64,000 nucleotides of DNA from Burkholderia sp. 8Y (GTDB taxonomy: Bacteria; Pseudomonadota; Gammaproteobacteria; Burkholderiales; Burkholderiaceae). The translations under genes were made by a program, and so were the position numbers. Below, in pieces: positions 9,225 through 16,802 of this stretch (positions are counted from its first letter, which is position 1; each line of letters begins with the position of its first letter). The notes under the pieces are model-generated. The model was given only the letters and a program-made list of their open reading frames with translations, did not search any database and was not told the origin of the DNA. Location: assembly GCF_902506145.1 (NCBI RefSeq), contig NZ_LR733519.1, positions 2,271,213 to 2,335,212 of the forward strand, in the 5' to 3' direction.

Positions 9225-9311
9225 GACTGGAATGACGATTGCGCGATAAACGGTGCGCGGCTGGCCCTTGGCGGCCGGTGCGAATCCACTCACCCTGAAA
9301 CGGAGGCATCG

Positions 9312-9809
9312 ATGGCATCGAAGACTATGCAGGACCTGTTCATTCACGCACTGTCCGACGTTTATAGCGCAGAGAAACAACTGACGAAGGCGCTGCCCAA
9401 GCTCGCACGCGCAAGTTCGAACCAGCAGCTAAAGCAGGCGTTCCAGCAGCATCTGGAAGAAACCAACGGTCAGATCGAACGGATCGATCAGGTCGTCGAA
9501 CTATGCGGCATCAAGCTGAAGCGCATCAAGTGCGTGGCGATGGAAGGGCTCGTCGAGGAAGGACAGGAACAGATCGAAGACTTCGAGCAAGGCCCGATTC
9601 GCGATGCGGCGTTGATCGCTGCGGCGCAGAAGGTCGAGCACTACGAAATCGCGACGTACGGCACGCTCGCGACGCTTGCGAAGCAGCTCGGCAAGGAAGA
9701 CGCGATGAACCTGCTGCTCGAAACGCTGCAAGAAGAGAAATCGACCGACGAAAAGCTCACGCAGCTTGCGAAGACGCAAATGGCCGAGGAAGTGAAGGCC
9801 GCGGGCTGA
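9312..9809 (+). CDS. Ferritin-like DUF892 protein (YciE/YciF family)
   Basis: 165 residues, mostly helical. The opening MQDLFIHALSDVYSAEKQL and the later AAQKVEHYEIATYGTL with conserved E and H residues are the diiron-type signatures of DUF892. Family members form four-helix bundles and are stress-induced; the physiological reaction is unsettled. A strong ribosome binding site (CGGAGG) precedes the ATG, and a clear terminator follows at 9851-9880. A second family member of the same length class lies at 15558-16064. Confidence 0.9.
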   Translation: MASKTMQDLFIHALSDVYSAEKQLTKALPKLARASSNQQLKQAFQQHLEETNGQIERIDQVVELCGIKLKRIKCVAMEGLVEEGQEQIEDFEQGPIRDAALIAAAQKVEHYEIATYGTLATLAKQLGKEDAMNLLLETLQEEKSTDEKLTQLAKTQMAEEVKAAG

Positions 9810-9850
9810 CGAGATCCCCTCACTCGTCGCCGCAGCCTGAGCAGGAATGA

Positions 9851-9880
9851 ACGCGCCGCTTCCCCCGGCGCGTTTTTTTT
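9851..9880 (+). terminator. Rho-independent terminator after the DUF892 gene
   Basis: A perfect 8-bp stem (ACGCGCCG / CGGCGCGT) with a 7-base loop is followed directly by eight T residues. It lies 42 bases after the DUF892 stop. The hemerythrin gene ends just beyond it on the other strand, but the T-run favours the plus strand. Confidence 0.9.
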
Positions 9881-9890
9881 GGCCGCTTCG

Positions 9891-10481
9891 TTATGCGTAG
9901 TCCCTCGTCCGGCGCGATGGCGACGGCCGCAAAATTTGCGCAAGAGCAAGCGCGCCGAGCGATATCACCGCGAGCGACGCAAACGGGAACGTGCCGACCG
10001 TGTTCGCCGCGATCGCGGCGGGACGCTTTTGCCCGACGAGTTGCATCCTGCGCTTCGTCATCCGCTGTCCCAGTTCCGACAGTCGCGAAGCAAGGGCGCG
10101 CTCGGCAGTCGGCAAGAGCACGGTCTCTTCATCCGCGACGTGGTGAATCACTTCGCGCATCAACTGCATGAAGCGGGCATCGTAGGAGGCGTCGTCCGGG
10201 CCCATGGCGCGCAGCTTCGCAATGTCTTCGCGCATCTTGTCGTGCTCGGGCTTGCTCTTCGCGAGCGTGTCGTCGCCAGGCAGCGCCTCGCCGAGCGCCG
10301 GATAAAAGATCTCTTCTTCGAGTTGCGCATGAATTTCGAGCGCCGTGCAGGCCAGCTCGACGATGGCGCGCTTGCGCCACCACGGGCTATCGGCATGGTA
10401 ACGATGGAACGCCGCCATGACATGCGTGTGATCCATGCGGATCATCGTCGTGATGGAGGGCGAGTAGGATGACATGTCCAC
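9891..10481 (-). CDS. Hemerythrin HHE-domain protein with C-terminal membrane anchor
   Basis: 196 residues. Diiron ligand signatures are H-x3-H (DHTHVMAAFH), EIHAQLEEEIFYPAL, KPEHDKMRED and HHVADEETVLLP, the order of a hemerythrin-like four-helix bundle. A hydrophobic segment (about 160-182) and a basic tail suggest it is anchored in the inner membrane. Such proteins bind O2, NO or iron. The GTG at 10481 has AAGGAG five bases upstream, better spaced than the ATG two codons later, so GTG is taken as the start. Confidence 0.85.
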   Translation of the reverse strand: MDMSSYSPSITTMIRMDHTHVMAAFHRYHADSPWWRKRAIVELACTALEIHAQLEEEIFYPALGEALPGDDTLAKSKPEHDKMREDIAKLRAMGPDDASYDARFMQLMREVIHHVADEETVLLPTAERALASRLSELGQRMTKRRMQLVGQKRPAAIAANTVGTFPFASLAVISLGALALAQILRPSPSRRTRDYA

Positions 10482-10544
10482 GATGACTCCTTCGCGTATT
10501 CGCGCGTGCTTCGATGGTGGGGAGAGCTGTCTACTGGGCGCGCA

Positions 10545-11141
10545 TCACGCGCCTTTCGCCTTCTTGTACTGCGCATGCGTGTACGGCAGCAGCGCGTCGG
10601 GCGCGCGCATGTCGCGCGGCGTTTCGAAGTCGCGCAGCGCCGCGCCGCGCATGGCTTCGGGCGAACGCGAAAAGCCGCTTCGATTCCGGTACATCGACGC
10701 AAACCGCTGGCTCCGGATCTGCGCTTCGCGCCGCTGATCTTCGGCGTGCGAGGACAGGGACGTGGCCGCGTGAATGTCGAGCGCGGTGACGCCGGCCACG
10801 TTCAGCAGCGCGCCGAGTGCGCGCGGGCGGCTCTTGTCGGATGAAGCGGCGAGCGTGGCGAGATCGAGCGCATCGCCGCCGACGCGTGCCCACAGGTACG
10901 GCGAAGGATCGCGCGACATCAGAATGCCGATGCCGCATGCGATCTCGCGCAGACCGTAGAGGCGCATCAGCGTCGAGCTCGTGCGCAGGCCGGCTGCGCG
11001 CGCCACCGAATCCGGCGCGAGCAGTTCGGCCGCGCCGAGCGCGAGGCTGAACCAGCCGAGGCCGCGTGCAATGGAGGCGGGTTTGCTTCGTTGCGTAACG
11101 TCGTTGGCAGGCGACTTGGGGAAAGGGAAGGGATCACTCAT
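10545..11141 (-). CDS. Uncharacterised membrane protein
   Basis: 198 residues. The first two thirds hold four weak hydrophobic segments with a repeated pattern (GWFSLALGAAELLAPD, YGLREIACGIGILMS, NVAGVTALDIHAA), resembling DUF4267-type small membrane proteins. In this bacterial group similar segments occur fused to polyketide-cyclase domains; here that domain is absent. The C-terminal 60 residues are polar and basic. Ribosome binding site AGAGGTG precedes the ATG. It diverges from the MmgE/PrpD gene. Function unknown. Confidence 0.7.
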   Translation of the reverse strand: MSDPFPFPKSPANDVTQRSKPASIARGLGWFSLALGAAELLAPDSVARAAGLRTSSTLMRLYGLREIACGIGILMSRDPSPYLWARVGGDALDLATLAASSDKSRPRALGALLNVAGVTALDIHAATSLSSHAEDQRREAQIRSQRFASMYRNRSGFSRSPEAMRGAALRDFETPRDMRAPDALLPYTHAQYKKAKGA

Positions 11142-11294
11142 GGATTCACCTCTTCTGAGAAAGCTGAGGAAGGCGGAACGGGCAAGCGCGGGTCGCGCTT
11201 GAGCGTGGACCTTCAAGCAAGCGGCATTCCGGCAGCACGAGTGGTACAGGCAATGCTCGAACGCACCCATTGCCAGAGGAATAGGGGAACCGTC

Positions 11295-12680
11295 ATGGTG
11301 ACGACGGCGGGCGAGACGCAAGAAGAACCGTCGATGACCGAGCAGCTTGCCGCGTTCGTGGGGCGCATGCATATCGGCGATCTCGGCGACGCTGCCCTCG
11401 ACAGACTCAAGCGCAGCATCGTCGATGCACTCGGCTGTGCGATCGGCGCGATCGGGCAGCCGACGATACTCAAGGTGCGCCGCCTCGTCACGGAGTTCGG
11501 CGGACCGCCGCTCGTCACGCTCATCGGCGGCGGATGCAGCGCGCCCGATCGCGCCGCGCTGTACAACGGCTGCCTCGTGCGCTATCTCGACTTCATGGAC
11601 AACACCGCGATACGCGGCGAGGTGTGCCACCCGTCGGATAACCTCGCCGCGCTGCTCGCGGCAGGGGAATACGCGGACGCGACCGGCGCATCGTTTCTCG
11701 CGGCGCTTGGCATCGCGTATCAGGTGCAGACGCGCCTGCTCGACATCCCAACGATGCGCGCCGGCATCAATTACACGACACCGCTGTCTTTCTCCGTCGC
11801 GGCGGGCGCGTCGAGCCTGCTCGCGCTCGACGAATGGCGCTGCGCTCAGGCGCTTGCGCTCGCGGGCGTCGGCGCGGTGTCGCTCGCGGCGATTCAGGCC
11901 GAGCCGGTATCGGAGTGGAAGGGGCTCGCGTCCGGCGAAGCGGCGAGCCGCGCGCTCGCCAACACCTTTCTCGCGCGCAATGGCATTACCGGGCCGATGG
12001 GCGTCTTCGAAGGACCGATGGGGCTGTTTCATCTGGCAGGCGCGCAGCCGCCGCTCGACTGGAGCCGCGAGCGGCTGGACGTGCCGCTACGCGTGTCCAT
12101 CAAGAAGCACAACGCGGAGTTTCAGTCGCAAAGCGCCGTCGATCTGGCGATCCGCTTGCGCGACGCGCATGGCATCGATGCGGCGAAGATCGCGCAGGTG
12201 AACGTGGAGGTCTCGGACGGCGCGTATCAGGTGCTCGGCGGTGGCGCGTATGGGCCGAAGGATCAGTGCTGGATCAAGGAGCAGGCCGATCACAACCTGA
12301 AGTATTTGATTGCCGTGGCCCTGATCGACGGTGAAGTGTGGCCCGCGCAGTTCGCCGAGGAACGGATAAGGCGCGACGACGTGCAAAGCCTCTTGCGGCG
12401 CGTGAATGTCTCGCCGAACGACCACTATACGAAGCGTATTCCCGATGAAATGCCGGCGTCGATGCAGATCGTGATGACCGATGGCGCGATCATCGGCGGA
12501 GAGCAAGCGGAGTACGAAGGCTTCCACACGCATTCGATGGACTGGAGCGCGGTCGATGTCAAGTTCGAACGTCTGACGGCCGATGCGCTGGACGCGGGCC
12601 GTTCGATCGCCATCCGGCAAGCCGTCAGGCAACTCGAAACCATCCGTCTGCGCGAACTCACCGAACTGCTCGCGTGGTGA
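11295..12680 (+). CDS. MmgE/PrpD family protein
   Basis: 461 residues, matching the 450-500 of the 2-methylcitrate dehydratase fold. Seen features are RLKRSIVDALGCAIGA near the N-terminus, YLDFMDNTAI and HPSDNLAALLAAGEYA, and later IKKHNAEFQSQSAVD in the active-site region; the C-terminal domain follows from about 280. Members include 2-methylcitrate dehydratase, cis-aconitate decarboxylase and iminodisuccinate epimerase, so the substrate is open. No other methylcitrate-cycle gene is near. Start taken at ATG 11295 behind GAGGAATAGGGG; ATG 11335 is out of frame context support. It lies 71 bases before the PsiD-like decarboxylase on the same strand. Confidence 0.82.
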   Translation: MVTTAGETQEEPSMTEQLAAFVGRMHIGDLGDAALDRLKRSIVDALGCAIGAIGQPTILKVRRLVTEFGGPPLVTLIGGGCSAPDRAALYNGCLVRYLDFMDNTAIRGEVCHPSDNLAALLAAGEYADATGASFLAALGIAYQVQTRLLDIPTMRAGINYTTPLSFSVAAGASSLLALDEWRCAQALALAGVGAVSLAAIQAEPVSEWKGLASGEAASRALANTFLARNGITGPMGVFEGPMGLFHLAGAQPPLDWSRERLDVPLRVSIKKHNAEFQSQSAVDLAIRLRDAHGIDAAKIAQVNVEVSDGAYQVLGGGAYGPKDQCWIKEQADHNLKYLIAVALIDGEVWPAQFAEERIRRDDVQSLLRRVNVSPNDHYTKRIPDEMPASMQIVMTDGAIIGGEQAEYEGFHTHSMDWSAVDVKFERLTADALDAGRSIAIRQAVRQLETIRLRELTELLAW

Positions 12681-12751
12681 TGCGCGCCCACCCCGAGGCA
12701 TGCAAGGTGCTGTGCTCGCCGTTACCGATGCACGCCAAGGAGGCACGACAG

Positions 12752-13981
12752 ATGAGCAAGGAAAAGCGACGACTGGGCGGCTGGCTGCCCGACGGCGAGG
12801 AAGCGATCGCGAGCTTTCGCAAAAACTTCGCGGCCCATGCGCGGGAGCGTGCGGGCAAGGCGGACATGCACAGCGTGGTAAAAGATTTCGCCCGTTTCAT
12901 CCGCGAAGATCCTGTCGTGCGGATGGAATTCACGCGCGCCATCGAACAGGCCAGGAAAGAAGGCTTCGAACTCGGCTACGCGAATATCGAGGAATTCGTC
13001 GTTCTGCTCGACGCCATGCTCACCTACGCGCCGCCTTTCAGCGAAAAGAGCCTGATTCACTGTCCGGTGAACGCACTGCTCGACTGGCCGATGGTCATGC
13101 CTTCCGGCTACTCGCTCTTTCGCGATCCCGCGTTCAACATGCACATGAAGCGCATTCTGAACGTGTGGTCCGGCTTTCTCAGCGGACCGTATTCGCGCAC
13201 GCATCTGAACACGTCGTCGCCGAATGGCTGGTTCAGTCCCGAGGCGGACAAGGAAATCGGCCTCTCGCAGTTTCTATGCGATCCGGACAAGCCCTATTGG
13301 GGCTTCTCGTCGTGGAATCACTTCTTCACGCGCGAGTTCAAGCCCGGCGCGCGGCCCGTGGCGGAACCGGACAACGACAAAGTCATCGTCAGCGCCTGCG
13401 AAGCATCGCCTTATGCGATCAAGCACGAGGTCAAGCTTCGGGATTCGTTCTGGATCAAGTCGCAGCCGTACTCGTTACAGGAAATTTTCACGGCGGACGA
13501 GACCGAACTTGCTAAACGATTCATTGGCGGCAGCATCTATCAGGCGTATCTGAGCGCGTTTTACTATCACCGCTGGCACGCGCCGGTGAGCGGCACGATC
13601 ACGAAAGCCTATCTCGTCGATGGCACTTACTATTCCGACGCTGAATCGGAAGGCGAGGAGCCGAGCAGCCTGAATGACTCACAAGGCTACATCAGCGCAG
13701 TGGCGGCGCGGGCGGTGATCGTGATCGAGAGCGACGATCCCGCTATCGGCGAAGTGGCATGTGTATTCATCGGCATGGCAGAAGTGTCCTCGTGCATGAT
13801 CGAGGCGCTGCCCGGCCAGCGCGTGAAAAAGGGCGAGGAACTGGGCTACTTTCAATACGGCGGCTCCACGTACTGCCTGGTTTTCAGGCCGGGCGTGATT
13901 CAGAGCTTCGTGCCGCAGCCGCCTTTCGAGAAGAACGCATCGCCCGTGAAGGTCAACGCGCACTTGTGTACCGCGCGATGA
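12752..13981 (+). CDS. Phosphatidylserine-decarboxylase-family pyruvoyl enzyme (PsiD-like)
   Basis: 409 residues starting at ATG 12752 behind AAGGAGG. The N-terminal 170 residues match the PSDC-type domain placed before the catalytic part in PsiD-like decarboxylases (NALLDWPMVMPSGYSLF), then SSWNHFFTREFKPGARPV starts the decarboxylase region. The self-cleavage site that forms the pyruvoyl group is GGST (370-373), in place of the LGST of membrane phosphatidylserine decarboxylases; the conserved histidine lies in HRWHAPVSGTI. No membrane helix is visible, so a soluble amino-acid or amine substrate is as likely as phosphatidylserine. Substrate assignment is inference. Confidence 0.82.
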   Translation: MSKEKRRLGGWLPDGEEAIASFRKNFAAHARERAGKADMHSVVKDFARFIREDPVVRMEFTRAIEQARKEGFELGYANIEEFVVLLDAMLTYAPPFSEKSLIHCPVNALLDWPMVMPSGYSLFRDPAFNMHMKRILNVWSGFLSGPYSRTHLNTSSPNGWFSPEADKEIGLSQFLCDPDKPYWGFSSWNHFFTREFKPGARPVAEPDNDKVIVSACEASPYAIKHEVKLRDSFWIKSQPYSLQEIFTADETELAKRFIGGSIYQAYLSAFYYHRWHAPVSGTITKAYLVDGTYYSDAESEGEEPSSLNDSQGYISAVAARAVIVIESDDPAIGEVACVFIGMAEVSSCMIEALPGQRVKKGEELGYFQYGGSTYCLVFRPGVIQSFVPQPPFEKNASPVKVNAHLCTAR

Positions 13982-13999
13982 CATCGTGATCGAGAAGGT

Positions 14000-14029
14000 G
14001 CGCCGCGCGTGCAGAATGCCGCGCGGCGC
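14000..14029 (+). terminator. GC-rich hairpin after the decarboxylase gene
   Basis: Perfect 10-bp inverted repeat (GCGCCGCGCG / CGCGCGGCGC) with a 10-base loop, 18 bases after the stop. There is no T-run, so it may only slow polymerase or protect the mRNA end. It also lies just before the end of the convergent DUF378 gene. Confidence 0.45.
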
Positions 14030-14034
14030 GCCGT

Positions 14035-14289
14035 TCAGTGATGCGCAAGACCATTCTCGCGCGCCGGCATGAAAGCCCGGATCAGCGAGTACAGACCTGC
14101 GAGTCCCACGAGTATATAAACGATGCGCGCGCCCGGCGACCCCGCGCCGAAAATGGCCGCGACGAGATCCAGTTGCATGAGGCCGACGAGGCCCCAGTTC
14201 AGCGCGCCGATAATGACGAGCGCGCCGGCCAGCCAGTCCACTGGGCTTCGATGAACGCTGACCGTTCCTTTTGAGGTGATAGTTGGCAT
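14035..14289 (-). CDS. DUF378 family membrane protein
   Basis: 84 residues with two membrane helices. The signature DWLAGALVIIGALNWGLVGL followed by a second helix (ARIVYILVGLAGLYSLI) is that of DUF378. Function of the family is unknown. The ATG at 14289 has GGAG upstream. It follows the Mn catalase gene on the same strand, separated by a strong hairpin. Confidence 0.85.
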   Translation of the reverse strand: MPTITSKGTVSVHRSPVDWLAGALVIIGALNWGLVGLMQLDLVAAIFGAGSPGARIVYILVGLAGLYSLIRAFMPARENGLAHH

Positions 14290-14354
14290 AACTAAACTCC
14301 ATGTTGACAAAAATGCTACGTTGGATGCGCCGTCCTCGGACGGCGTTGAAATCT

Positions 14355-14388
14355 CGCCGGCGCCGCCGCTTCGCTGGCGGCGCCGGCG
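14355..14388 (-). terminator. Strong hairpin between Mn catalase and DUF378 genes
   Basis: Perfect 13-bp inverted repeat (CGCCGGCGCCGCC with its complement) around an 8-base loop, placed 15 bases downstream of the catalase stop. On the minus strand it is followed only by a short T-poor stretch, so termination may be partial, allowing some read-through into DUF378. Confidence 0.5.
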
Positions 14389-14402
14389 TCCTGCCAAAAG
14401 CT

Positions 14403-15275
14403 CTATTTCACGGCCTGCCCTGCGCCGAGGTCCGCGCCGGTGGTCGGGTCGGCTGCCGGATCGGACGCGGTGCGCGCGGCCATCGCCTGCAATGCTTCAA
14501 CGTCTTGCTGCGAAACCTGCACGGTCGCCGTGCCGTCGCCGCCATCGACTGCCGGCTCTGGGTCCGCGACGAACTTCCAGTCGCCGCCTTCGTTCCACGG
14601 GCCGCGAGCGTCGTCGCCCTTCGACATGTTGTAATACACGCTCGTGAACTCGGGCACGCCCGGCAGCTTGCCTTGCGGGAAGTTCGGCTGAATCGAATGC
14701 AGCGCCTTTTCAAAGGACTTCTGATGCGCGATTTCACGCGTCATCAAAAAGCCGAGCGCGTCCTTGATGCCGGGATCGTCGGTGACGTTGATGAGGCGCT
14801 CATAGACGATCTTCGCCCGCGCTTCGGCTGCGATATTCGAGCGCAGATCGGCCGTCGGCTCGCCGATGGTGTCGATATACGCCGCCGTCCACGGCACACC
14901 GGCCGAGTTGGTCAGCGGCGTGCCCGCGCCATACAGGATCGCGGTGGTGTGCGAATCGTTGCCGTTGCCCGTCATCGACCGATACAGCTCCGCTTCCTGC
15001 TCCACGGCTTCGGCCAGCGCGCCCTTCGCGCCCTTGTTCAGCATCGCGACGATGCTGCCGATGATCTCCAGATGGCTCATCTCTTCGGTCGCGATATCGA
15101 ACAGCAGGTCTTTGCGGCCCGCATCATCTTCGGTGACGGCTTGCGTGAAGTAGCGCATGGCGGCGGCAAGCTCGCCTTGCGGCCCGCCAAACTGCTCCAG
15201 CAGAAGATTGGCGAGGCCGGGGTTCGGGGCAGCCACGCGGACGGTATATTGCAGGCGTTTGTTATGTACGAACAT
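14403..15275 (-). CDS. Manganese catalase family protein
   Basis: 290 residues, the typical size of dimanganese catalases. Metal-ligand regions are seen: LLLEQFGGPQGELAAAMRYF, ATEEMSHLEIIGSIVAML (E-x2-H) and the second pair AAEARAKIVYERL with LMTREIAHQKSFEKAL. It would break down hydrogen peroxide in the cytoplasm without heme. AGGAG precedes the ATG at 15275. Neighbours with DUF892 and DUF378 genes suggest a stress-induced set. Confidence 0.9.
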   Translation of the reverse strand: MFVHNKRLQYTVRVAAPNPGLANLLLEQFGGPQGELAAAMRYFTQAVTEDDAGRKDLLFDIATEEMSHLEIIGSIVAMLNKGAKGALAEAVEQEAELYRSMTGNGNDSHTTAILYGAGTPLTNSAGVPWTAAYIDTIGEPTADLRSNIAAEARAKIVYERLINVTDDPGIKDALGFLMTREIAHQKSFEKALHSIQPNFPQGKLPGVPEFTSVYYNMSKGDDARGPWNEGGDWKFVADPEPAVDGGDGTATVQVSQQDVEALQAMAARTASDPAADPTTGADLGAGQAVK

Positions 15276-15557
15276 ATCAACGGCTCCTGGTGATGGACGA
15301 GCGGCGCTTGCGGCGCAAGCGGCACCCGAACGAGGTTTCAAGAGGCTTCTAACTCGCAGCGACAGTGAGGGCGTCATGACGTCACTTGCAGTCGTGCTGC
15401 TGCGAGTCTCAGCGCAGAACATTCGCGCTGGCGTGATGCGGCGCAGGTGGCCGCGGTATCGAGTGAAGCCTGCCCGTCGTGTGCTCGGACATACGAACGG
15501 GCGGGCGTTTTACCTTCAGCAACGGCCGTGCCACTGATCGACGGCGGCACGCATCGC

Positions 15558-16064
15558 TTACTTCTTGGCTTGCTGGCCGGTGGCGGAACGCTCCAGATAC
15601 TGCGTCGAAATAGACGGAATATGTTCCAGCAGCCACTGCGCCATCGCCTGCTCCTGCGGAAGAATGCGCTCGCAGGCGGCCTTCGTTTGCGCGTCGCCGC
15701 AACGCTCGGCTGCCGCGATCAACGAGGTGTAAGACGCGATTTCGAGGTTCTCGAACACATAACTCATGATCGCGCCCTTCACGACTTCGTCGGTTTGCGT
15801 CATGCCGCCGGCCGCCTGTCCGAACGCCATCATCTTCGCGGTCAGGTCCTTCATGATCGATGTCGAGCCGCCGAGGCGCTCGATGCATTCCTGCACGATC
15901 TTCTGCTGGCCGAGCGTTTCTTCCAGATGTTGATCGATGCGAGCCTTCAATTCCGGATAGTTCTCGAGCCGGCCGGATTGCGCGCGCAGCATCTGTTCGG
16001 CTTGCTGCTCCATGGCGTGCGCGTCGCGCAGCCAGTCCAACAAGTGTTCAGCGGGTTCGGTCAT
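15558..16064 (-). CDS. Ferritin-like DUF892 protein (YciE/YciF family)
   Basis: 168 residues. EHLLDWLRDAHAMEQQAEQM opens the first helix; IDQHLEETLGQQKIVQECIE and SYVFENLEIASYTSLIAAAE carry the conserved acidic and polar positions of the family. It is more divergent than the 9312-9809 member: the HYEIATYG stretch there corresponds to NLEIASYTS here, so one histidine ligand is missing. AAGGAG precedes the ATG. It is upstream of the Mn catalase on the same strand, with 282 bases between them. Confidence 0.87.
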   Translation of the reverse strand: MTEPAEHLLDWLRDAHAMEQQAEQMLRAQSGRLENYPELKARIDQHLEETLGQQKIVQECIERLGGSTSIMKDLTAKMMAFGQAAGGMTQTDEVVKGAIMSYVFENLEIASYTSLIAAAERCGDAQTKAACERILPQEQAMAQWLLEHIPSISTQYLERSATGQQAKK

Positions 16065-16337
16065 CACGTGCTCCTTGTCGAGAGAAACGCGCTTCACCGC
16101 GCGTAACCGTTTGCGCGCAATCGCTGTGCCGCACAAGACGCGGGATCGACACGTTGCCGGCGGAATAATGCTTGCTCCGTACGTTGAAAAGCACGGAGTC
16201 CGAAGCGGAGGCGATCGTGTAAGCGCGTTCAGACGAGAAGGCTGGCTATTTCCGCTGCGTCAGGTGTCATCACTCGACGCCCGTTCGCGAACTGGGGAAC
16301 ACGTCGAGCTAAGCAAGCTCAAGCGGAGGCAACAAGC

Positions 16338-16802
16338 ATGAGTTCCACATCGGATAGCACGTTGATGCGCGCCGTCTGCTCGGGCAGCGCGGCGGGCCTG
16401 GCGTCGGCGGCGGTCGCGGCGGCGGGGGCGGCGAAGGCGGGGCATCGTCCGTACGCGGTGATGAATGCGGTCACGCATTGTCTGTGGCCGGATGCCGCGC
16501 CGCGCGAAGAAGCGTTGAGCGCGAAATACACGGGCACAGGCGCGGGCATTCATCTCGGCAGCGCGGTGTTCTGGGGCGTGCTGTTCGAGACGCTATGCGG
16601 GCGGCGTCCGTCGCCCGCGAAGGTCGCGATCTGTGCGGCTACCACGAGCGCCGTCGCGTATGTCGTGGATTACCACGTCGTGCCGAAGCGGCTGACGCCG
16701 GGGTACGAAGCGCATCTGTCGAATCAGGGACTCGGGCTGACTTACGTCGCGCTCGGCGCGGGGTTCGCGCTGGCGGGACTCCTACGCGGCGCATCGCACT
16801 GA
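16338..16802 (+). CDS. Uncharacterised membrane protein
   Basis: 154 residues with about four weakly hydrophobic segments: a glycine/alanine-rich N-terminal helix (14-34), GAGIHLGSAVFWGVLFETL, AICAATTSAVAYVVDYHVV and the C-terminal GLTYVALGAGFALAGLLRG. It resembles small inner-membrane proteins without assigned function. GCGGAGG lies upstream of the ATG. Its last 61 bases overlap the end of glpD on the opposite strand. Confidence 0.72.
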   Translation: MSSTSDSTLMRAVCSGSAAGLASAAVAAAGAAKAGHRPYAVMNAVTHCLWPDAAPREEALSAKYTGTGAGIHLGSAVFWGVLFETLCGRRPSPAKVAICAATTSAVAYVVDYHVVPKRLTPGYEAHLSNQGLGLTYVALGAGFALAGLLRGASH

